Positions 20,919 through 29,378 of a DNA stretch of 29,410 nucleotides are shown piece by piece. The stretch is from an uncultured Collinsella sp. Lineage in GTDB: Bacteria; Actinomycetota; Coriobacteriia; Coriobacteriales; Coriobacteriaceae. The notes under the pieces were generated by a model that searched no databases, was not told the DNA's origin, and saw only the letters and a list, made by a program, of their open reading frames with translations. The position numbers and the translations under genes were made by a program. Position 1 is the first letter of the stretch. The number at the start of each line of letters is the position of its first letter. Location: the NCBI GenBank assembly GCA_900543025.1, contig UQPP01000030.1, positions 1-29,410 of the forward strand, written 5' to 3'.

Positions 20919-23072
20919 ATGACCGAAGATATCCCCCTTGAAATCACTTCGAGCGACATGGCCAATCTGCCCATATTCATCGCCGTCCTTATCGTGGCCA
21001 CCGTCGTCGTGCGCGTGTATTTTTCAATCAAACACAATGAAAAGTCGCCCATTGCCCGCGTCTTTTGGTGCGCGACGCTCCTCATCCCGCTCGGCGTGGT
21101 AGCCGCATGGATTACGAATCAATTGCTCGTAAATGAGGACAGTTCCCTATGGGTCCTTTCTTATTCGGCGCTCGGTGCTGCCGCCGTCATACTTCTTGTC
21201 GAACCCTTGGTTTCGGGACTTATCGACCAAACCGATCTTGCGACGGGAACGGTTGCCTGTATTTGCCGTGACATCCTTGTCATCGCCGCTGTTTCAGCGC
21301 TCTCGTTCGTTTCACTCGAAATTGCCTGTAACGAAACGTTCTATCGCATTCCCGCCAACTCATTCGGGTTTTCCGTCGGGCTGCTCGCGACGGTTCTGCT
21401 CTCCCTTTATTTGCTGGGACAGCGTCATGGAGGCGTCATGGCCCTCGTGCCCGTCGCCTGTTGCATCCTTGGCATTGCCGAGCACTTCGTCATAACGTTT
21501 AAAGGCGAGGCCATCCTGCCAAGCGATATCTTGGCCCTTGGCACCGCAATGGAAGTGAGCGAGGGATACGAGTTTACCTTTACCGCCGGAATCGTAACCT
21601 CTCTCGCCCTGCTGGAGATTTCCCTGGGGCTTCTTTCGCTTATCCGACCGAGAAAGCTCCGTACGCCCACCCATGTCTTCCCCGCAATCGCCGCCAACCT
21701 CTGCGCTTTTCTGCTAGTGACCGTTGTGGGGCTCTCGGGCTTTTCCAGCATCGACTTGGAGCAGGCGCTGAATTTTGGATTTGACCGTTGGCAGCCCATC
21801 ACCACGTATGCGTCTCAGGGTTTTATCACTTCGTTCACCGAAATGGTCAACGAGTTGCCCATTGAGAAACCCGAAGACTATACGCCCGATGAGGCGCAGA
21901 GCATCGAGCAGGAGCTCGCCGCCACCTACGACAGCACGTATGGCTCGAGCGAGCAGCGCGCGGCGGCCGTTGCCCAGTTCAATGAAATCAAGCCGACGAT
22001 TGTTGCCGTCATGAACGAGAGTTTTAGCGACCTTTCGTGCTTTGAGCAGCTCCAGGCGGCCGGGTACACCGGCCCCGCATTCTACAACTCGCTTCCCGAC
22101 ACACTTGTTCGCGGCACCATGCTCGCTTCGGTCGCCGGTGGCGGAACGGCGAACTCCGAATTCGAATTTTTAACCGGAGCGACAACGGCCTTTGTCGGAT
22201 TGGGCAAAATCCCCTATCAGCTGTATCAGATGAATGGCGTCAACAGCCTGGCAAAGGACCTTAAAGAGCTTGGGTATACCGCTACGGCTATGCACCCGCA
22301 AAACCCCGTCAACTACCATCGAGATAAAATCTATCAGCAGCTGGGCTTTGGAGACTTTCTTTCAATCGGCGATTTCGAAGGTGCGCCCTGTTACCATGCC
22401 GGCGTATGCGACTACGCCACCTACGACAAGATACTCGACCTGCTTAGAACCGACGAAGCCCCACAGTTCATCTTTGACGTCACGATGCAAAATCACGGCG
22501 GCTACGACTATGGCACCGTTCCCGCCGAGGAGCTGACAAACTATTGGGTCGAGGGAGCCAGCGAGGGTGCCAATAGCGCGCTCAACACCTATCTTACCTG
22601 CATCAACGCATCCGACCGGGACCTCGAGTACTTTATCAACGAGCTCCGCAATATCGGCAGACCGGTTGTCCTTGTCTTTTTTGGCGACCATCAGCCGAGC
22701 GCCGCAACGACCCTCAACGACGAGCTGTACCCTCAGGAAGATACGGCAGACCACGCTTTCCGTAACTACCAGTCGACATATTTCGTCTGGGCTAACTATG
22801 AAATCGCCGGCAATACCGAGCTCAACGTCTACGACACCGTCGGGGCAAACGAGATTGCAGCCATTACCCTTAATAAGATCGGCGCCCCGCTCACCGACTA
22901 TCAAAAAGCCCTGCTTGCAACAAGGTCAGATGTGCCCACCATCAATGTCGCCGGCTACCTTGGTGCCGACGGGCTGCGCTACGACTTGGAATCTGAAGAC
23001 AGCCCATACGCCTCGACGATCGACAAGCTGCAGCGCATGCAATACCTCGAGTTCGCCAGCAAAGTTCAGTAA
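20919..23072 (+). CDS. LtaS/MdoB-type phosphoglycerol transferase (membrane sulfatase-fold enzyme)
   Basis: The 717-residue protein has about eight membrane segments in the first 275 residues, then an extracellular sulfatase-fold domain. Metal and catalytic residues are recognisable: Glu367 in MNESFSD, the nucleophile Thr410 in GGGTANSEFEFLTG, His526 in MQNHGGYD and Asp590-His591 in FFGDHQPS. Enzymes of this type transfer glycerol-phosphate from phosphatidylglycerol to build lipoteichoic-acid-like polymers or to decorate glycans on the outer face of the membrane. The ATG at 20919-20921 has AGAGGAA five bases upstream. It is monocistronic or leads the plus-strand cluster; mrp downstream has its own promoter candidate. 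Which acceptor it uses cannot be told from sequence: polymerising LTA synthase and glycan phosphoglycerol transferase are both possible. Confidence 0.88.
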   Translation: MTEDIPLEITSSDMANLPIFIAVLIVATVVVRVYFSIKHNEKSPIARVFWCATLLIPLGVVAAWITNQLLVNEDSSLWVLSYSALGAAAVILLVEPLVSGLIDQTDLATGTVACICRDILVIAAVSALSFVSLEIACNETFYRIPANSFGFSVGLLATVLLSLYLLGQRHGGVMALVPVACCILGIAEHFVITFKGEAILPSDILALGTAMEVSEGYEFTFTAGIVTSLALLEISLGLLSLIRPRKLRTPTHVFPAIAANLCAFLLVTVVGLSGFSSIDLEQALNFGFDRWQPITTYASQGFITSFTEMVNELPIEKPEDYTPDEAQSIEQELAATYDSTYGSSEQRAAAVAQFNEIKPTIVAVMNESFSDLSCFEQLQAAGYTGPAFYNSLPDTLVRGTMLASVAGGGTANSEFEFLTGATTAFVGLGKIPYQLYQMNGVNSLAKDLKELGYTATAMHPQNPVNYHRDKIYQQLGFGDFLSIGDFEGAPCYHAGVCDYATYDKILDLLRTDEAPQFIFDVTMQNHGGYDYGTVPAEELTNYWVEGASEGANSALNTYLTCINASDRDLEYFINELRNIGRPVVLVFFGDHQPSAATTLNDELYPQEDTADHAFRNYQSTYFVWANYEIAGNTELNVYDTVGANEIAAITLNKIGAPLTDYQKALLATRSDVPTINVAGYLGADGLRYDLESEDSPYASTIDKLQRMQYLEFASKVQ

Positions 23073-23132
23073 GCCCGCCCATTCGCTTGGACCCATCGTA
23101 TTGCAAGCACGCTCGGCCCAAATGCATCGCAA

Positions 23133-23162
23133 ATGACTCCCGCTCGCAAACGAGGGTACAAT
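23133..23162 (+). promoter_or_regulatory. Candidate promoter of mrp
   Basis: ATGACT (23133-23138, 4 of 6 bases of TTGACA) and TACAAT (23157-23162, 5 of 6 bases of TATAAT) are 18 bases apart. Transcription would start near 23169, giving a leader of about 50 bases that contains a GC hairpin. Confidence 0.5.
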
Positions 23163-23181
23163 GACGCTCGTGTCACATCAC

Positions 23182-23195
23182 GGGGCCTCGGCCCC
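23182..23195 (+). repeat. GC hairpin in the mrp leader
   Basis: GGGGC (23182-23186) pairs with GCCCC (23191-23195) around a CTCG tetraloop, nine bases upstream of the AAAGGAG ribosome site. It probably stabilises the 5' end; no U-run follows it. Confidence 0.4.
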
Positions 23196-23217
23196 AACAT
23201 ATACAAAGGAGTCATAC

Positions 23218-24048
23218 ATGGGTTGCGAGCACGCACAGGCTGCCGGCGGGCAAACGTCGCCGTCGCAATTTGAGGAGAACACGCTATCCGAGGTCAAACG
23301 CGTCATCGCCGTGCTTTCCGGCAAGGGCGGTGTCGGCAAGTCGTTTGTCACCGGTGCCATCGCCACCGAGCTTGCCCGTCACGGCCACAAGGTCGGCGTC
23401 CTCGATGCCGACATCACCGGTCCCTCTATCCCCAAGATGTTCGGCATGAGCGGACGCCACGTCCATGCCCTTGGCAACCTTATGCTGCCCGAAATCTCCG
23501 AGCACGGCGTCAAGGTCATGAGCTCCAACCTTCTGCTCCAAAACGAGACCGACCCCGTCCTTTGGCGCGGTCCGGTCATCGCAGGCGCCATTAGGCAGTT
23601 CTGGAGCGAGACCTCGTGGGGCCCCATCGACTACCTGCTGGTCGACATGCCTCCGGGAACAGGCGACGTCGCGCTCACCGTCTTCCAGTCGCTGCCCGTC
23701 AACGGCATCGTCATCGTCACGAGCCCGCAGGATCTGGTCTCGATGATCGTCGCCAAGGCGGTCAACATGGCCGAGAAGATGAACGTCCCCATTCTGGGCA
23801 TTGTCGAGAACATGAGCTATATTGAGTGTCCCGACTGCGGCAAGAAGATCGAGGTCTTTGGCAAGAGCAAGCTCCCCGAGGTCGCAGAGCGCTATAACCT
23901 CGACATCTTGGGCCAGCTTCCCATTAATCCGGCACTCGCCGAGGCCTGCGATAAGGGCGAGGTTGAGACCGCGCTGCCCGATGGCATGTTGCCCAAAGCA
24001 GTCTCTGCCGTCGAGGCTATTACCCCGCACGAGACCGACGAGGCCTAA
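23218..24048 (+). CDS. mrp: Mrp/ApbC-family P-loop ATPase (iron-sulfur cluster carrier)
   Basis: Mrp/ApbC/Nbp35 proteins bind and transfer 4Fe-4S clusters to apo-enzymes using ATP. The 276-residue protein has the deviant Walker A SGKGGVGKS (34-42), DADITGPSIPKM (63-74), the switch region LLVDMPPGTGD (140-150) and the CxxC pair Cys204 and Cys207 in ECPDCGKK that would hold a cluster between two subunits. The N-terminal domain of unknown function found in longer Mrp proteins is absent. The ATG at 23218-23220 has AAAGGAG (23205-23211) six bases upstream. Its stop codon directly abuts the GTG of the next flavoprotein gene, so the two are cotranslated, perhaps linking cluster delivery with a redox partner. 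Confidence 0.93.
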   Translation: MGCEHAQAAGGQTSPSQFEENTLSEVKRVIAVLSGKGGVGKSFVTGAIATELARHGHKVGVLDADITGPSIPKMFGMSGRHVHALGNLMLPEISEHGVKVMSSNLLLQNETDPVLWRGPVIAGAIRQFWSETSWGPIDYLLVDMPPGTGDVALTVFQSLPVNGIVIVTSPQDLVSMIVAKAVNMAEKMNVPILGIVENMSYIECPDCGKKIEVFGKSKLPEVAERYNLDILGQLPINPALAEACDKGEVETALPDGMLPKAVSAVEAITPHETDEA

Positions 24049-25335
24049 GTGAACACGAGCGCCTTCTATGACGTCCTGGTAATCGGCGGCGGGGCTTCAG
24101 GCCTCGCCGCCGCCATTACGGCCGCACGTGCTGGCAAAAGCGTCTGCATCGTTGAGCGCGATGTCGCCTGCGGCCTTAAGCTCCTTGCGACCGGTAACGG
24201 CCGCTGCAACCTCTCCAACGAATCGATTGATCCTCAGCGGTATAACCACCCCGCATTCGTCGAATCTGTCATGGGCCCCCAACCCGAACAAAAGCTTATG
24301 GGTTTCTTCTCCTCGCTGGGCATCATGACAACCTCCGAGGAAGGCCGACTGTACCCGCGCTCCCTTCGCGCCGAATCGGTGCGCGACGCGCTTCTCAACG
24401 TTTGCGACCGCCTAGGTATCACCTTAATCTGCGGAGCCAACGTTGCCTCGGCGCACAAAGCTTCCGAAGGCTGGACACTCCAAATAGACCGTCCAGCGCG
24501 GGCACTCAAGGCAAAAAAGCACGACGACCGAAAATCGGAGCTCCGCTCGCTTCGGAAAGCGCTCGCCGATGTCCCTCGCAAGAACGAGGCCCTGGAGGCA
24601 CATGCCGTAATTATCGCCACGGGTGGCAACCCCACCGGTATCGCCGATACGTTTCGCCTCCCCCTCACTTCGCTGCGCCCCATCCTCTGCCCCGTATCGG
24701 CAACGGTCGTCGGCGATCGGGCGGCACTCAAGACGTTGGATGGCCTGCGCGTCCGCACCCGCTTGACGCTCGCCCGCAATCATAATGAGCTCTGGCACGA
24801 AGACGGTGAAGTCCTGTTTCGAACCTTCGGTATCTCGGGCGTCGCTGCCTTCAACCTCTCCCGTCGTATCCAGCGCGGCGATACGATCCTGCTCGACGTT
24901 TTCCCCGACCTCTCTAAAGACGAGTTGCTCGATATGCTTAACCGGCGCGTTGAACTGCTCGGCGGCTTTTCGCCCCGCAATCCCCGTTGGCTCGACGGTA
25001 TGCTTGCCCCGCAACTCTCCCGCGTCGTCTGCGCAGCGTTCGAGCAGTGCCATCCAGGCTCCAACGATGTCATCCACCTGGTCTCGATCCTCAAGCACTT
25101 TAAGTTGCTCGTCGAAGGAACCGCCGAGGAGCGCTCGGCGCAGGTCACGCGTGGCGGCATATCTATCGAATGCGTCTCGGTACCCGATCTTTGCGTGAGC
25201 AGCGCCACAGGCGCCCCGCTTTACGTCTGCGGCGAAGCGCTCGACATCGACGCCGATTGCGGCGGCTTCAACCTTGCATGGGCTTGGCTCTCGGGCATTC
25301 GCGCTGCAAGCAGTCTGCAGCCGCGCAGTCTATAA
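24049..25335 (+). CDS. BaiN/HI0933-family FAD-binding oxidoreductase
   Basis: The 428-residue flavoprotein belongs to the family often labelled aminoacetone oxidase or HI0933-like, which includes BaiN of bile-acid-7-dehydroxylating clostridia. The FAD-binding GGGASG is at 13-18, and the family signature LATGNGRCNLSN at 46-57. It also has IIATGGNPTG before the inserted domain, FGISGVAAFNLSR in the middle, and the C-terminal GEALDIDADCGGFNLAWAWLSG that contacts the flavin. The start is GTG at 24049-24051, directly after the mrp stop, with GAGG five bases upstream in the end of mrp. A strong terminator follows. The substrate cannot be predicted; a bile-acid role is only a family possibility. Cytosolic, with no signal peptide. 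Confidence 0.87.
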   Translation: MNTSAFYDVLVIGGGASGLAAAITAARAGKSVCIVERDVACGLKLLATGNGRCNLSNESIDPQRYNHPAFVESVMGPQPEQKLMGFFSSLGIMTTSEEGRLYPRSLRAESVRDALLNVCDRLGITLICGANVASAHKASEGWTLQIDRPARALKAKKHDDRKSELRSLRKALADVPRKNEALEAHAVIIATGGNPTGIADTFRLPLTSLRPILCPVSATVVGDRAALKTLDGLRVRTRLTLARNHNELWHEDGEVLFRTFGISGVAAFNLSRRIQRGDTILLDVFPDLSKDELLDMLNRRVELLGGFSPRNPRWLDGMLAPQLSRVVCAAFEQCHPGSNDVIHLVSILKHFKLLVEGTAEERSAQVTRGGISIECVSVPDLCVSSATGAPLYVCGEALDIDADCGGFNLAWAWLSGIRAASSLQPRSL

Positions 25336-25350
25336 TCAAAAACGCATTCG

Positions 25351-25385
25351 GGCCGTCTGGGATACCGGACGGCCTCTTTCTTGCC
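25351..25385 (+). terminator. Rho-independent terminator between the two flavoprotein genes
   Basis: GGCCGTCTGG (25351-25360) pairs with CCGGACGGCC (25365-25374) in a 10-bp stem with one G-U pair and a GATA loop, followed by TCTTTCTTGCC. A perfect TATAAT at 25331-25336 lies just upstream, so the hairpin may also act as an attenuator for the next gene. Confidence 0.8.
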
Positions 25386-25400
25386 TCTAAGGAGACCTCG

Positions 25401-27041
25401 ATGATCGAAATCACCCAAGTCAACGCGTCGCTCGATGAAGCCGGCGATGAAAATGCCTGCCTCATTGTTGGCAAGCGAGTCGCCAAGCGCGTCCTACGTT
25501 GCAAGGACTCCGAGATTAAGTCCATCGAGCTCCACCGCAAGTCAATCGACGCTCGCAAAAAACGAGACGTCCATTTTATCCTGAGCTTTCGTGTTGAGCT
25601 GACTAGTCCCCACCTCGAACGAGAAGCGATCGACGGCGTTTCCGAGCGTGACCGCTCGCGCGTACGCGCAATAGAAGACGATGGGTCTTCATTCCCCACC
25701 CCCGTCTCCGACGCACCTCAAGAACGCCCTGTCGTTGTCGGCGCCGGATGCGCCGGCCTTTTCGCTGCGCTTACGCTCGCCGAAGCAGGTCTTAAGCCCT
25801 TGCTCATCGAGCGCGGCGACCCGGCATTTCGCCGCTCGCATGCAATCGACCTCTTTCTAAAGGAGCGCATCCTCGACCCCGAGAGTAATATCCAGTTTGG
25901 TCTGGGCGGCGCGGGGACCTTCTCGGACGGCAAGCTCAATACAGGAACAAAAAATCCCGCCCATCGCCTTATCCTCGAAACCTTCGTCGAGGCGGGTGCG
26001 CCCCGCGATATTCTGTGGGATGCCAAGCCGCACATTGGCTCCGACATCCTTCCCACGGTTGTCACCGCTATATCCCAGCGCATCGAGCAGCTCGGAGGTG
26101 TCGTCCGTTATCGAACAAAGCTCGTCGACATTCACATCGACGCGTCTGGCGCCATTACCGGTATTGATGTCCAATCGTCCCAAGACGCCGCTTGCGAGCC
26201 AATCGAGACAAAGCGCCTCATCCTCGCCTGCGGGCATTCTGCTCGCGATATTTTCGAGCTCCTTAAGGACCACAACGTGGCCCTCGCACAAAAGACCTTT
26301 GCCATGGGCGTTCGCATCGAGCATCCGCAGCGCGACATCGACCGAGCCCAATATGGAGCCTCGGCGGGACATCCAGCGCTCGGGGCGGCCCCTTACAAAC
26401 TTGTTGCCCATCTTCCCAACGGCCGCAGCGTGTTCTCGTTTTGCATGTGCCCCGGCGGACAGGTTGTCGCCGCCTCTTCCGAGCAGGGCCACCTGTGCGT
26501 CAACGGCGCCAGCCTCAATGCCCGCGACGGACGCAACGCAAATGCCGCCTTGCTCGTTAACGTCACGCCTGAGGACCTTCCCAACGATGACCCGCTCGCC
26601 GGCATCGAGCTCCAGCGTGCCTGCGAGGCGGCCGCCTATCGCCTGGGCGGTTCCAACTGGAACGCACCAGCACAACTCGTCGGAGATTTCCTCGCAGGAC
26701 GCGTCAGCAAGGCGCCCGGAAAGGTAAAGCCCACCTATCCGCTCGGTGTGACCTGGACGACAATTGACGAAGCCCTGCCGCAGCATATCGTCGAGTCGCT
26801 CCGCCTGGGACTTCCCCTACTCGGAAAAAAGCTACGAGGCTACGACCGCCCCGATGCCGTTCTTACCGGCGTGGAGACTCGTTCGAGCTCACCGGTCACT
26901 GTCACCCGAGACCGAACGTGCCATGCCGTGTCGACCCCGGGCCTCTACCCTTGTGGTGAGGGAGCTGGATATGCCGGCGGCATCATGAGCGCGGCCACCG
27001 ACGGCATCCGTTGTGCCGAAGCCCTGATCGCGGACCTCTAA
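25401..27041 (+). CDS. COG2509-type FAD-dependent dehydrogenase of unknown substrate
   Basis: The 546-residue flavoprotein has an N-terminal domain of about 105 residues (KRVLRCKDSEIKSIELHRKSIDARKK and VHFILSFRVEL) typical of this uncharacterised family. A Rossmann FAD site follows in VVVGAGCAGLFAALTLAEAG (GAGCAG at 114-119). Further family signatures are SNIQFGLGGAGTFSDGKLNTG, FAMGVRIEHPQ, FSFCMCPGGQVV and the C-terminal PCGEGAGYAGGIMSAATDG. I chose ATG at 25401-25403 because AAGGAG (25389-25394) lies six bases upstream; the open frame extends further back but overlaps the previous gene and the terminator. It is convergent with uvrB. The reaction and substrate of the family are, to my knowledge, undefined, so only flavin-dependent redox chemistry can be claimed. 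Confidence 0.88.
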   Translation: MIEITQVNASLDEAGDENACLIVGKRVAKRVLRCKDSEIKSIELHRKSIDARKKRDVHFILSFRVELTSPHLEREAIDGVSERDRSRVRAIEDDGSSFPTPVSDAPQERPVVVGAGCAGLFAALTLAEAGLKPLLIERGDPAFRRSHAIDLFLKERILDPESNIQFGLGGAGTFSDGKLNTGTKNPAHRLILETFVEAGAPRDILWDAKPHIGSDILPTVVTAISQRIEQLGGVVRYRTKLVDIHIDASGAITGIDVQSSQDAACEPIETKRLILACGHSARDIFELLKDHNVALAQKTFAMGVRIEHPQRDIDRAQYGASAGHPALGAAPYKLVAHLPNGRSVFSFCMCPGGQVVAASSEQGHLCVNGASLNARDGRNANAALLVNVTPEDLPNDDPLAGIELQRACEAAAYRLGGSNWNAPAQLVGDFLAGRVSKAPGKVKPTYPLGVTWTTIDEALPQHIVESLRLGLPLLGKKLRGYDRPDAVLTGVETRSSSPVTVTRDRTCHAVSTPGLYPCGEGAGYAGGIMSAATDGIRCAEALIADL

Positions 27042-27067
27042 CGCACGAATTCCAGCGCGCAAAAGAC

Positions 27068-27103
27068 ACAGGCCCCGAGCTCCACAGGGAACTCGGGGCC
27101 TGT
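27068..27103. terminator. Bidirectional terminator between convergent genes
   Basis: ACAGGCCCCGAG (27068-27079) and CTCGGGGCCTGT (27092-27103) form a perfect 12-bp stem with a 12-base loop. Both exits are T-rich: TCGCTATTTCTT on plus, and GTCTTTTGC on minus. It ends the flavoprotein gene (stop at 27041) and uvrB (stop at 27107). Confidence 0.85.
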
Positions 27104-27106
27104 TCG

Positions 27107-29347
27107 CTATTTCTTAAACCGTGCACCCTGGCGTTTTCTGCCCGATGCGAACGTGGAACCCTTGCGGGCCTGCGAGCGTAAGCGCTCGATCGTCTCGTCC
27201 TCAGACGCACCCTCGAGCATCGCCCGAATCTGAACGACGGCATCGCGCAGGCGCGCCGCCTCCTCAAAGTCCATAGCGGCAGAAGCGTTACGCATATCCT
27301 CTTCCATGGTTTCGACGATCCGCACAAGCTCGTCATGCGGCAGTTCTTCCAACTGCTCCGCAAGTGTCTGCTCGGGCGCCACCGTTTCCGGCACACCGCC
27401 CTCGCCCGACTCATCGGGCGTATAGAATGCGCCATGGCCAAGAGAGTCGCCCTTCGAGCGTCCCTTGGAGCCCACAGTTTTTTCGGCCTCGGCAATAAAA
27501 CTTGAGATGTCGTTGATGGCCTTGCGCACTGTCTTGGGCACAATGCCATGTTCTTCGTTATATGCCATCTGAATCTCGCGACGGCGCTGCGTCTCCTCGA
27601 TGGCCTCTTTCATCGAATCGGTCACAACGTCTGCATACATGATGACTTCACCATCGGCGTTACGGGCCGCACGGCCAATCGTCTGAATCAGCGAACGGCG
27701 GTTGCGCAAAAAGCCTTCCTTATCGGCATCGAGAATTGCCACCAGTGAGACCTCGGGGAGATCCAAGCCCTCGCGAAGCAGGTTGATGCCAACGAGAACA
27801 TCGATCTTGCCCTCGCGCAGCGTTCGCAGGATCTCGACACGGTCCATTGTCGCCGTATCAGAGTGCATGTAATTGACCTTAATGCCTGCGTCGAGCAGAT
27901 GGTCGGTCAGGTCCTCGGCCATGCGCTTGGTCAACGTGGTCACCAGCACGCGCTCCTTGCGGGCAACGCGCTCGCGAATCTCGTCCTCAAGATCGTCAAT
28001 CTGGCCGCGAACTGGACGCACGTCAATCTTGGGGTCGAGCAGGCCAGTCGGACGAATAATCTGCTCCACATCGTTTTGGCTCACCCGCAGCTCGTAGTCG
28101 CCCGGCGTGGCCGAAACATAGATAAACTGGGGTATCCTTGCCTCAAACTCATCGAAACGAAGCGGGCGGTTATCGAGCGCCGAGGGCAGGCGAAAACCGT
28201 GTTCCACCAGCGTCACCTTACGCGAGCGGTCACCTTCGTGCATGCCGCGAATCTGCGGCACCGTCACATGGCTCTCATCGATGATGCAGAGCATATCCTT
28301 GGGAAAGTAATCGATTAGGGTAAACGGCGGCTCACCCGGCTTGCGACCGTCCAGATGACGCGAGTAGTTCTCGATGCCGTTGCAAAAGCCCATCGTCTCG
28401 AGCATCTCAAGATCATAATCGGTGCGCTGCTGCAGACGCTGCGCCTCGAGCAACTTGTCGGTCGCCTTGAGCTCCGCCACGCGCTTCTCGCACTCTTCGC
28501 TGATCGATTTCAGAGCCGCCTTGACCTTCGGCTTCTCGGTCACGTAGTGCGATGCCGGCCATACGGGGATGGCCTCGTACTCACGAAGCATCTCACCGGT
28601 GACCTCATCGATCTCGGCAATCAGCTCGACCTCGTCGCCAAAGAACTCAAACCGCAACGGATGCTCGGCATAAGGCGGATACACGTCGACAACATCGCCG
28701 CGCACGCGGAACGTGCCGCGTGCCAGGTCATAGTCATTGCGATCATATTGAATGTCGATAAGTGCATGGATAAAGTCATCGCGCTCGAGCGGCACCTTCT
28801 TGTCGACGTTTGGAGCCAGACCCGCATAGTCCTCAGGAGAGCCAATGCCATAGATACACGAGACCGATGCGACAACGATCACATCACGTCGAGAGAGCAG
28901 TGACGCGGTCGCCTGATGGCGCAACATCTCGACCTCTTCGTTAATCGAGGAGTCTTTCTCGATATATGTATCGCTTTGCGGCACATACGCCTCGGGCTGA
29001 TAGTAGTCGTAGTACGAGACGAAGTAGACCACAGCGTTGTTGGGAAAGAACTCTTTGAGCTCGCTCGCAAGCTGAGCGGCGAGCGTTTTATTCGGAGCCA
29101 TGACCAGCGTCGGCTTTCCCAGGGCCTCAATAGTCCTTGCCATCGTGAAGGTCTTGCCCGAACCAGTCACGCCCAGCAAAACCTGATAGCGGTCTCCGTC
29201 CCTCACACCCCGCACAAGCGACTCAATGGCTTTAGGCTGAGAGCCTGCAGGGTCATAGGGAGACACGACCTTAAACGGCACGTCAGAGCCTTCAACGCCA
29301 AAGCGCTTAAGTTCACCACCAACGCGTTCTACTTCAAATTCCGCCAT
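27107..29347 (-). CDS. uvrB: Excinuclease ABC subunit B
   Basis: UvrB is the helicase-like damage verifier that receives DNA from UvrA and recruits UvrC. The 746-residue protein has Walker A GVTGSGKT (59-66) and the damage-probing beta-hairpin in VSYYDYYQPEAYVP. It also has the DESHVTVPQI Walker B region, the helicase motifs VSATPG, NLLREGLDLPEVSLVAILDADKEGFLRN and QTIGRAARN, and a C-terminal UVR domain (LVRIVETMEEDMRNASAAMDFEEAARLRDAV). It is longer than the usual 660-690 residues: about 24 extra N-terminal residues, a Gly/Glu/Pro-rich linker before the UVR domain and a basic tail of about 35 residues after it. The ATG at 29345-29347 has AGGAG five bases upstream. A single-gene unit, convergent with the COG2509 gene. 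Confidence 0.97.
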   Translation of the reverse strand: MAEFEVERVGGELKRFGVEGSDVPFKVVSPYDPAGSQPKAIESLVRGVRDGDRYQVLLGVTGSGKTFTMARTIEALGKPTLVMAPNKTLAAQLASELKEFFPNNAVVYFVSYYDYYQPEAYVPQSDTYIEKDSSINEEVEMLRHQATASLLSRRDVIVVASVSCIYGIGSPEDYAGLAPNVDKKVPLERDDFIHALIDIQYDRNDYDLARGTFRVRGDVVDVYPPYAEHPLRFEFFGDEVELIAEIDEVTGEMLREYEAIPVWPASHYVTEKPKVKAALKSISEECEKRVAELKATDKLLEAQRLQQRTDYDLEMLETMGFCNGIENYSRHLDGRKPGEPPFTLIDYFPKDMLCIIDESHVTVPQIRGMHEGDRSRKVTLVEHGFRLPSALDNRPLRFDEFEARIPQFIYVSATPGDYELRVSQNDVEQIIRPTGLLDPKIDVRPVRGQIDDLEDEIRERVARKERVLVTTLTKRMAEDLTDHLLDAGIKVNYMHSDTATMDRVEILRTLREGKIDVLVGINLLREGLDLPEVSLVAILDADKEGFLRNRRSLIQTIGRAARNADGEVIMYADVVTDSMKEAIEETQRRREIQMAYNEEHGIVPKTVRKAINDISSFIAEAEKTVGSKGRSKGDSLGHGAFYTPDESGEGGVPETVAPEQTLAEQLEELPHDELVRIVETMEEDMRNASAAMDFEEAARLRDAVVQIRAMLEGASEDETIERLRSQARKGSTFASGRKRQGARFKK

Positions 29348-29372
29348 GGATACTCCTAACTCATATATCTGC

Positions 29373-29378
29373 AGTATA
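29373..29378 (-). promoter_or_regulatory. Candidate -10 element of uvrB
   Basis: TATACT on the minus strand about 25 bases upstream of the uvrB ATG. The -35 position (29396-29401) reads TAGGAC, a poor match. A CGAAC half-site at 29404-29408, next to the window end, may belong to a LexA box whose other half is outside. Confidence 0.4.

Noticed and set aside
23161..23217. Upstream extension of mrp by 19 codons
   Set aside because: The candidate -10 TACAAT overlaps that ATG, so it would be at or before the transcription start; the ATG at 23218 has AAAGGAG.
25170..25400. Upstream extension of the COG2509 flavoprotein
   Set aside because: It would overlap the preceding gene and read through a strong terminator; the ATG at 25401 has an ideal ribosome site.
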